From positions 41,528 through 105,527 of the forward strand of contig JASAND010013500.1 of assembly GCA_030248195.1 (NCBI GenBank): a DNA stretch of 64,000 bases, given 5' to 3'. The notes below the pieces were generated by a model. The model was not told the origin of the DNA. It ran no database searches and saw only the letters and a program-made list of their open reading frames with translations. Below, in pieces: positions 54,762 through 64,000 of the stretch (positions are counted from its first letter, which is position 1; the number at the start of each line of letters is the position of its first letter). The translations under genes and the position numbers were made by a program. This stretch comes from Trissonchulus latispiculum. Lineage: Eukaryota; Nematoda; Enoplea; Enoplida; Ironidae.

Positions 54762-55754
54762 ATGAACATTTCTCCAACTGCCAATGACACCAATTCTATG
54801 CCACATTTAGGCAGATTCCGTGCAGAAAATGCTCTCTTTGCTGTAGAAGGAATTTTACAGGTAATCGGAAACTTACTTCTTCTGTTGGTATTTGTAAGGT
54901 CCAAAAAGTTCACCAGGAAAGAATACATACCGCCAATGGGATTGGCCGTCGCCGATCTCCTATTGGGATTAAATCAGCTATGCAATGGCCTGTTTCGGAG
55001 TTTGCTCTTAGAAACAGGACGACTTATGGAGAATGCTACGTTAGCAGATTGTTTGCTGCGACCTAGGATTCACTGTACTTTGCTGGGCGGATTTTTAGTC
55101 CCTCTAAAGCTGACATTAATTTCGCTGGATCGACTGCTAGCCTGTGCCTCTATTCGCATTTATTCCGCCTTTTCGATCGAAAAATGGCGACTTGTAATTT
55201 TCTTGTCTTACTTGATGTGCATTAGCTTGCATCTGATTTCTTTTGTTGGTATGGTAAAATTTCCCGTTCGTGGCATGAGCATGGATCAGAGATGTGCCCT
55301 GGGATTTATTGTCCCACCAAAAATCAATCGATTATATTGGGGATATCAATTGATTCTAGCAATAATTTCTTTGGTTGTGTATCTAGCTGCTGTCTTGGTA
55401 GTACGAAGACAGAAGATGCATGATTTGTCTGAACTTTTAGCCATTCAATTGCAGAGGCAAGCCAAAATAACAAAAACTCTGTCGTGGGTCATCCTGTTTA
55501 CCGTTTTCTTCTACATAATACCATTAGCTTTAATGTGCTTAATAATGTTTGAGATTGAGCCGGCGAAATCTTTTCTGGTTGCGTATGCACAGTTTTGTTG
55601 GGTTCTAATAAACTTGAATTCAGGCAATAACATTTTCATTTATGTTGCAAAAAGCCGGGAGCTTCGAGAAAGTATACGCTCTGTGCTGCTTTGCAAGTCT
55701 AGTGGAATAATTACAGCAGCATCACTACTGCAATTAAATAATCATTTGTACTGA
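54762..55754 (+). CDS. Srsx-like seven-transmembrane receptor G
   Basis: Predicted GPCR of 330 residues, same subgroup as B and C (FEIEPAKSFLV before TM7, GFIVPP). GN in TM1, D in TM2, DRLLAC and NSGNN...Y are kept, but several positions that are constant in the other copies are changed. TM3 reads VPLKLTL (Lys where all others have Met), RPRIHC replaces RPMIHF, TM6 reads WVILFT instead of WVIGFT, and AYAQFCW replaces xYGQFCW. A lysine inside TM3 is unfavourable or points to an altered ligand pocket, so G may be a diverged or failing receptor. C-terminus is about 10 residues longer. ATG start; a CACAG lies just before it. Confidence 0.85.
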   Translation: MNISPTANDTNSMPHLGRFRAENALFAVEGILQVIGNLLLLLVFVRSKKFTRKEYIPPMGLAVADLLLGLNQLCNGLFRSLLLETGRLMENATLADCLLRPRIHCTLLGGFLVPLKLTLISLDRLLACASIRIYSAFSIEKWRLVIFLSYLMCISLHLISFVGMVKFPVRGMSMDQRCALGFIVPPKINRLYWGYQLILAIISLVVYLAAVLVVRRQKMHDLSELLAIQLQRQAKITKTLSWVILFTVFFYIIPLALMCLIMFEIEPAKSFLVAYAQFCWVLINLNSGNNIFIYVAKSRELRESIRSVLLCKSSGIITAASLLQLNNHLY

Positions 55755-56410
55755 CGCCATTTAGATTCTTGTCAGAATTCGGATTAAATAGGTGTATACA
55801 GTTTGATAATGTTATAGATTAATGGTAGTGTGAATATAATTAACCGTGGCCTGCACCAAAACAGTTCAAGAATAGCGACGGAATAGCATAGGTATAACTA
55901 CTAAAAAACTACTAACTAGGACTAATAACTACTAACTAATAACTAAAAAAGCTACTAACTAGGACTAATAACTATTAACTAATAACTACTAAAAAAGTAG
56001 TTATACCGTAGTTAATAGTTAGTAGTTATACTACTAGTAGTAGTTATAGTTTAAGTTCCCATTCAAAAATCGGACTTAGTCTTCAGCTATTCCGCAGCTA
56101 TTCTTACACCTAGCTGGTGCGGTCCAGAGTAAATAGTCTAAACGAGAAATCTTCAAATGCACATTCTACCGCCGTCCATGCGTGACCATTGACTTCGAAA
56201 TCACATCAGAATACATGTTTAATGCTTCTTAGGATGAAAGAAATTAGCTTGCTAAATTTTTTTCCGAATGACTTTGCAGAAAGAATTAAATGCTGTAATA
56301 AAACTATTAACTGACACAAGATTTGGGATATATCTATTTGCGTCTATCAAAACTCTGAATCACCATTGGCAGGTGTTGAACGACTGTCAATTATTAGCGC
56401 TGAGCGCTTG
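55755..56410. other. Intergenic with a palindromic ACTAATAACT cluster
   Basis: Bases about 55899-56053 consist of repeats of ACTACTAACT, ACTAATAACT and AAAAAAG(C)TACTAACT, followed by inverted copies (AGTTAATAGTTAGTAGTTAT), able to form a long hairpin. The remainder shows nothing. Confidence 0.6.
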
Positions 56411-59400
56411 CACCTGATTTTCGGAAACTAAGCCCAATTATCCGAAACTATACGTCATTATCAGAAACGGTAGCTAATTATCTGATATTGCACCTAATTA
56501 TCAGAAACTAAACATAATTATAAGCAATTGAAGCTAATTATTTGTTTTTGCACCTAATTATCGGAAACTAAACCCAATTATCAGAAACTTAACCTAATTA
56601 TCTGATATTGCACCTAATTATCCGATATCGCACCTAATTATAAGAAACCATACCAATTATCAGAAACTGTATCTAATTATCGGAAACGGAAAATGATTTT
56701 TAGAAACGAAAGCTAATTATCTGATATTGCACGTAATTATTAGAATCTAAACCTAATTATAAGCAATTGAAGCTAATTATCTGATATCGCACCTAATTAT
56801 CGGAAACTAAGCTAATTATAAGCAATTGAAGCTAATTATTTGTTATTGCACCTAATTATCGGTAACTAAACCCAATTATCAGAAACTGTACCTAATTACC
56901 AGAAGTTGAAGACAATTATCTGATATTGCACCTAATTATAAGAAACTATACCAATTATCAGAAACTGTACCTAATTATCAGAAACGGAAGATGATTATTA
57001 GAAACGAAAGCTAATTATCTGATATTGCACCTAATTATTAGAATCTAAACCTAATTATAAGCAATTGAAGCTAATTATCGGATATCGCACCTAATTATCG
57101 GAAACTAAGCTAATTATAAGCAATTGAAGCTAATTATTTGTTATTGCACCTAATTATCGGAAACTAAACCCAATTATCAGAAACTGTACCTAATTATCAG
57201 AAGTTGAAGACAATTATCTGATATTGTGGCTAACCATCAGCAATTGAAGTTAATTATATGATATTGCACATAATTATCCGAAAGTGACCCTAATTATCAG
57301 AAACGGAAGCTAATTATCTGATATTGCGCCTAATTATCAGAAACTAAACCTAATTATAAGCAATTGAAGCTAATTATCTGATATCGCACCTAATTATCGG
57401 AAACTAAACCTAATTATAAGCAATTGAAGCTAATTATCTGATATCGCACCTAATTATCGGAAACTAAGCCCAATTATCAGAAACTATACGTAATTATCAG
57501 AAACGGTAGCTAATTATCTGATATTGCACCTAATTATAAGAAACTATACCAATTATAAGAAACTGTACCCAATTATCAGAAACTGAACCTAATTATCAGA
57601 AACGAAAGCTAATTATCTGATATTGCAATTAATTATCAGAATCTAAACCTAATTATAAGCAATTGAAGCTAATTATATGATATCGCACCTAATTATCGGA
57701 AACTAAGCTAATTATAAGCAATTGAAGCTAATTATTTGTATTTGCACCTAATTATCGGAAACTAAACCCAATTATCAGAAACTGTACGTAATTATCAGAA
57801 ACAAAAGCTAATTATCTGATATTGCACCTAATTATTAGAATCTAGACCTAATTATAAGCAACTGATGCTAATTATCTGATATTGCACATAATTATCCGAA
57901 AGTGACCCTAATTATCAGAAACTGAAGCTAATTATCAGAAACGAAAGCTAATTATCTGATATTGCACCTAATTATTAGAATCTAAACCTAATTATAAGCA
58001 ATTGATGCTAATAAATTTGTTATTGCTCCTAATTATCGGAAACTAAACCCAATTATCAGAAACTGTACCTAATTATCAGAAGTTGAAGACAATTATCTGA
58101 TATTGCGGCTAACTATCAGCAATTGAAGCTAATTATCTGATATTGCACATAATTATCCGAAAGTGACCCTTATTATCAGAAACTAAAGCTAATTATCAGA
58201 AACGGAAGCTAATTATCTGATATTGCGCCTAATTATCAGAAACTAAACCTAATTATAAGCAATTGAAGCTAATTATCGGATATCGCACCCAATTATCGGA
58301 AACTAAACCTAATTATAAACAATTGAACCTAATTATCTGATATTGCACATAATTATCCGAAACTGACCCTAATTATCAGAAACTGAAGCTAATTATCAGA
58401 AACGGAAGCTAATTATCTGATATTGCACCTAATTATCTGATAACGCACCTAATTATCGGAAACTAAGCTAATTATAAGCAATTGATGCTAATTATTTGTT
58501 ATTGCTCCTAATCATCGGAAACTAAACCCAATTATCAGAAACTGTACTAATAATCAAAAGTTGAAGACAATTATCTGATATTGTGGCTAACTGTCAGCAA
58601 TTGAAGCGAATTATATGATATTGCACACAATTATCCGAAAGTGACCCTGTTTATTAGAAACTGAAGCTAATTATCAGAAACGAAAGCTAATTATCTGATA
58701 TTGCACCTAATTATTAGAATCTAAACCTAATTATAAGCAATTGAAGCTAATTTTCTGATTTCGCACCTAATTGTCGGAAACTAAGCTAATTATAAGCAAT
58801 TGATGCTAATAAATTTGTTATTGCTCCTAATTATCGGAAACTAAACCCAATTATCAGAAACTGTACCTAATCATCAGAAACGGAAGCTAATTATCTGATA
58901 TTGCACCTAATTATCGGAACTAAGATAATTATAAGCAATTGAAGCTAATTATTTGTTATTGCACCTAATTATCGGAAACTAAACCCAATTATCAGAAACT
59001 GTACCTAATCATCAGAAACGGAAGCTAATTATCTGATATTGCACCTAATTATCAGAAACTAAACCCAATTATAAGCAATTGAAGCTAATTATCGGATGTC
59101 GCACCTAATTATCGGAAACTAAGCTAATTATAAGCAATTGATGCTAATTATCTGATATTGCACATAATTATCCGAAAGTGACCCTAATTATCGGAAACTA
59201 AACCCAATTATCAGAAACTGTACCTAATTATCAGAAGTTGAAGACAATTATCTGATATTGTGGCTAACTATCAGCAATTGAAGCTAATTATCTGATATTG
59301 CACATAATTATCCGAAAGTGACCCTTATTATCAGAAACTAAAGCTAATTATCAGAAACGGAAGCTAATTATCTGATATTGCGCCTAATTATCAGAAACTA

Positions 59401-61335
59401 AACCTAATTATAAGCAATTGAAGCTAATTATCGGATATCGCACCCAATTATCGGAAACTAAACCTAATTATAAACAATTGAACCTAATTATCTGATATTG
59501 CACATAATTATCCGAAAGTGACCCTAATTATCAGAAACTAAACCCAATTATCAGAAACTGTACCTAATTATCAGAAGTTGAAGACAATTATCTGATATTG
59601 CGGCTAACTATCAGCAATTGAAGCTAATTATCTGATATTGCACATAATTATCCGAAAGTGACCCTAATTATCAGAAACTGAAGCTAATTATCAGAAACGA
59701 AAGCTAATTATCTGATATTGCACCTAATTATTAGAATCTAAACCTAATTATAAGCAATTGAAGCTAATTTTCTGATATCGCACCCAATTATTGCACCTAA
59801 TTATCAAGGAAACTAAACCCAATATCTAATTATCAGAAACGAAAGCTAATTATCTGATATTGCACCTAATTATCAGAAACTAAACCTAATTATAAGCAAT
59901 TGAAGCTAATTATCTGATATCGCACCTAATTATCGGAAACTAAGCTAATTATAAGCAATTGAAGCTAATTATCTGATATCGCACCTAATTATCGGAAACT
60001 AAACCCAATTATCAGAAACTAAACCTAATTATAAGCAATTGAAGCTAATTATCTGATATCGCACCTAATTATCAGAAACTATAACTAATTATAAGCAATT
60101 GAAGCTAATTATCTGATATCGCACCTAATTTTCGGAAACTAAGCCCAATTATCCGAAACTATACGTAATTATCAGAAACGGTAGCTAATTATCTGATATT
60201 GCACCTAATTATCAGAAACTAAACCTAATTATAAGCAATTGAAGCTAATTATCTGATATCGCACCTAATTATCGGAAACTAAGCTAATTATAAGCAATTG
60301 AAGCTAATTATTTGTTATTGCACCTAATTATCGGAAACTAAACCCAATTATCAGAAACTGTACCTAATTATCAGAAGTTGAAGACAATTATCTGATATTG
60401 TGGCTAACTATCAGCAATTGAAGCTAATTATCTGATATTGCACATAATTATCCGAAAGTGACCCTTATTATCAGAAACTAAAGCTAATTATCGAACGGAA
60501 GCTAATTATCTGATATTGCGCCTAATTATCAGAAACTAAACCTAATTATAAGCAATTGAAGCTAATTATCTGATATCGCACCTAATTATCGGAAACTATG
60601 CTAATTATAAGCAATTGAATTAACCTAATTATCGGAAACTAAACCCAATTATCCCATTATCAGAAACTGAACCTAATTATGATATTGCACCTAATTATCG
60701 GAAACTAAGCTAATTATCAGAATTGAAGCTAATTATCTGATATTGCACCTAATTATCAGAAACTGTACCTAATTATCAGAAACTGAAGCTAATTATCAGA
60801 AACGAAAGCTAATTATCTGATATTGCACCTAATTATTAGAATCTAAACCTAATTATAAGCAATTGAAGCTAATTATCGGATATCGCACCTAATTATCGGA
60901 AACTAAGCTAATTATAAGCAATTGAAGCTAATTATCTGATATTGCACCTAATTATCGGAAACTAAGCCCAATTATAAGAAACTGTACCGAATTATCATAA
61001 TTGAAGCTAATTATCTGATATTGTGGCTATCAGCAATTGAAGCTAATTATCTGATATTGCACCTAATTATCAGAAACTAAACCTAATTATCAGCATTACT
61101 ATATCGGAACTAAGCTAATTATAAGAAACGGAAGCTAATTATCTGATATTGCACCTAATTATCAGAAACTAAACCCAATTATCAGAAACTGAACCTAATT
61201 ATAAGTAATTGAAGCTAATTATCTGATATCGGACCTTATTATCGGAAACTAAGCTAATTATAACAATTGAAGCTAATTACCTGATATTGCTCATAATTAT
61301 CAGAAACTGACCCTAATTATCAGAAACTAACTAAT
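56411..61335 (+). repeat. TAATTAT satellite array, forward half
   Basis: About 4.9 kb of 20-bp monomers. Each has a near-constant CTAATTAT core plus 12 variable bases drawn from a small set of types, among them CTGATATTGCAC, CGGAAACTAAAC, CAGAAACTGTAC, CAGAAGTTGAAG, AAGCAATTGAAG and CCGAAAGTGACC. Types recur in ordered runs, so there are higher-order repeats of several hundred bases. TAA in every unit and a period not divisible by three rule out coding. The core TAATTA is the classic homeodomain-binding hexamer. Confidence 0.95.
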
Positions 61336-64000
61336 ATCAGTAATTATCTGATAATTAGGTTCAGTTTCTGATAATTATTGATATTTGCATATAATTAGCT
61401 CAATTGCTTATATTAGTTAGTTTCAGATAATTAGGTGCAATATCAGATAATTAGCTTCAATTGCTTATAATTAGGTTTAGTTTCTGATAATTAGGTGCAT
61501 AATAGCTTCCTAATAGTTCAATAATAATTCAGATGTGTGCAATATCAGATAATTGCTTCGTTTCTGATAATTAGGTTCAGTTTCTGATAATTGGGTTTAG
61601 TTTCCGATAATTAGGTGCACTAACAAATAATTTGCTTCGCTTGCTTAATTAGGTATAGTTTCTGATAATTAGGTGCAATATCAGATAATTAGCTTCAATT
61701 GCTTATAATTAGGTATAGTTTCTTCTGATTAGGCACAATATCAGATAATTAGGTTCCGTTTCTGGTAATTGGGTTTAGTTTCCGCTAATTAGGTGCAATA
61801 TCAGATAATTAGCTTCAATTGCTTATAATTAGGTTTAGTTTCCGATAATTAGGGGCAATATCAGATAATTAGCTTAAGTTTCTGATAATTAGGTACAGTA
61901 TCTGATAATTGGTACAGTTTCTGATAATTGGGTTTAGTTTCTGATAATTAGGTGCAATATCAGATAATTAGATTCAGTTGCTTATAATTAGCTTAGTTTC
62001 CGATAATTAGGTGCGATATCCGATAATTAGCTTCAATTGCTTATAATTAGGTTTAGTTTCTGATAATTAGGCGCAATATCAGATAATTAGCTTCCGTTTC
62101 TGATAATTAGCTTAGTTTCTGATAATTAGGTGCGATATCAGATAATTAGCTTCAATTGCTTATAATTAGGTTTAGATTCTAATAATTAGGTGCAATATCA
62201 GATAATTGTCTTCAACTTCTGATAATTAGGTACAGTTTCTGATAATTGGGTTTAGTTTCCGATAATTAGGTGCAATAACAAATAATTAGCTTCAATTGCT
62301 TATAATTAGCTTAGTTTCCGATAATTAGGTGCGATATCCGATAATTAGCTTCAATTGCTTATAATTAGGTTTAGTTTCTGATAATTAGGCGCAATATCAG
62401 ATAATTAGCTTCCGTTTCTGATAATTAGCTTTAGTTTCTGATAATTGGGTTTAGTTTCCGATAATTATGTGCAATATCAAATAATTAGCTTCAATTGCTT
62501 ATAATTAGTTCAGTTTCCGATAATTAGGTGCAATATCAGATAATTATCTTCAATTTCTGATAATTAGGTACAGTTTCTGATAATTGGGTTTAGTTTCCGA
62601 TAATTAGGTGCAATATCAGAAATTAGCTTCAATTGTTTATAATTAGCTTAGTTTCTGATAATTAGTGCTATCAGTTTCCGATAATTAGGTGCGATATCAG
62701 ATAATTAGCTTCAATTGCTTATAATTAGGTATAGTTTCTGATAATTAGGTGCATATCAGATAATTTTGTTTAATTTCGATAATTAGGTTTCAGTTTCTGA
62801 TAATTAGTTTAGTTTCGATAATTAGGTGCAATAACAAATAATTAGCTTCAATTGCTTATAATTAGCTTAGTTTCCGATAATTGGGGTACTTAGGTGCGAT
62901 CAGATAATTAGCTTCAATTGCTTATAATTAGTTATAGTTTCTGATAATTAGGTGCGATATCAGATAATTAGCTTCAATTGCTTATAATTAGGTTTAGTTT
63001 CTGATAATTAGGTGCAATATCAGATAATAGCTACCGTTTCTGATAATTAGCTTTCAGTTTCTGACTAATAGAGGGTCACTTTCGAGATAATTATGTGCAA
63101 TATCGAAATGATTAGCTTCAATTGCTGATGAAACCAGCCGCAATCAGATAATTACATCTTCGACTTTCTAAGATAAGTTATGGTTTCTGATAATTGGGTT
63201 AGTTTCTGATAATTAGGTGCAATATCAGATAATTAGGTTCAATTGTTTATAATTAGGTTTGTTTCCGATAATTAGGTGAAATCAGAAAATTAGCTTCAAT
63301 TACTTATAATTAGGTTTGAGTTTTCATGATAATTAGGCGCAATATCAGATAATTAACTTCCGTTTCTGATAATTACCTTCAGTTTCTGATATGTAGGTTC
63401 ACTTTCGGATTATTATGTGCAATATCAGATAATTAGCTTCAATTGCTGATAGTTAGCCGCAATATCAGATAATTGTCTTCAACTTCTGATAATTAGGTAC
63501 AGTTTCTGATAATTGGGTTTAGTTTCCGATAATTAGGAGCAATAACAAATTTATTAGCATCAATTGCTTATAATTAGCTTAGTTTCCGATAATTAGGTGC
63601 GATATCCGACAATTAGCTTCAGTTGCTTATAATTGGTATAGTTTCTTATAATTAGGAGCAATATCAGATAATTATTCCTTTTGATAATTACACTTGTAGT
63701 TTCTGATAATTGGTCTTAGTTTCCGGTAATTAGGTGCGATATCAGTTAATTAGTTCAATTGTTTATAATTAGGTTGATTTGCCGGTAATTGGGTGCGAAT
63801 CAGAAAATTAGCTTCAATTGCTTATAATTAGGTTTAGATTCAGTAATTAGGTGCAATATCAGATAATTAGCTTTCTTTCTGATAATTAGCTTCGTTCTGA
63901 TAATTATAAATACGGAAAATTGGCTCAATTACTGATGGACAAGCGCATTTATAAATTGAAATTTTGTCTTCGAGCTTCTGATAATTAGGTACAGTTTCAG
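61336..64000 (-). repeat. TAATTAT satellite array, reverse half
   Basis: The same 20-bp monomers in reverse complement (for example GATAATTAGGTGCAATATCA), from about 61345 to the window end. Orientation switches between roughly 61330 and 61350. This half is more irregular, with broken units near 61500-61570, 62880 and 63050-63200 and at the far end. The array runs out of the window. Confidence 0.94.

Noticed and set aside
54386..54928. 180-codon minus-strand frame
   Set aside because: Runs antisense through the 5' end of receptor G; the part outside G has no recognisable content.
56411..64000. CRISPR-like array
   Set aside because: There are no unique spacers: the core and the 12-bp linkers all recur. 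The setting is eukaryotic, and the pattern is a satellite.

Overview
The window is AT-rich eukaryotic, most likely nematode, DNA. It holds a family of intronless-looking genes of about 320 codons for seven-transmembrane receptors. They resemble the nematode chemoreceptor-type Srsx group of rhodopsin-like GPCRs: GN in TM1, D in TM2, a DRL motif in place of DRY, and NSGNN...Y in place of NPxxY. Nothing bacterial is present (no operons or Shine-Dalgarno sites). Species cannot be fixed from the sequence; 'nematode' rests on the receptor family and on acceptor-like TTTTTAG or TTTCAG sites just before some start codons.

Layout. Positions 1 to about 17,576 and about 18,314 to 42,475 are two arms of a very large inverted duplication around a ~0.7 kb centre, and the left arm runs off the window edge. 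Each arm carries the same receptor series, all pointing away from the centre. Left, minus strand: A 374-1339, B 4383-5342, C 7619-8578, D 14060-15037. Right, plus strand: D' 20072-21049, C' (3' remnant only) 33602-33792, B' 37075-38034, A' 41116-42081. Partner proteins differ at about 2% (D), 4% (A) and 7% (B) of residues, so this is an old duplication rather than a perfect palindrome. Three unpaired receptors follow on the plus strand: E 46104-47075, F 51777-52742, G 54762-55754.

The arms differ by insertions and deletions that can be read in detail. The largest is a 9.66 kb LTR-flanked element at 23945-33600. Its LTRs of 580 and 578 bp differ by about 5 substitutions and 2 single-base indels. 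It has a tRNA-Arg-type primer binding site and a polypurine tract. I see no protease, reverse transcriptase, RNase H, integrase or envelope in it. It carries a long proline-rich reading frame with a DEDDy 3'-5' exonuclease domain, and a separate 452-codon gene ending in a NADAR (ADP-ribose-processing) domain. This is the most unusual object in the window. Its two flanks do not match each other: about 1.5 kb, including most of receptor C', is missing where it sits. Other arm-specific changes are hAT-like MITEs with 8-bp target duplications (one with a clean empty site in the other arm), a three-level nest of elements at 33961-35800 whose lengths add up exactly, and a 1.78 kb insert splitting a 72-bp minisatellite. 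Both arms share a TTAA-flanked element.

The right end, 56411-64000, is a satellite array of 20-bp monomers built on a TAATTAT core. It flips orientation near 61,340, so it is itself an inverted repeat. Between genes I see no other convincing coding sequence. Small open frames there are mostly non-ATG or periodic-repeat artefacts.
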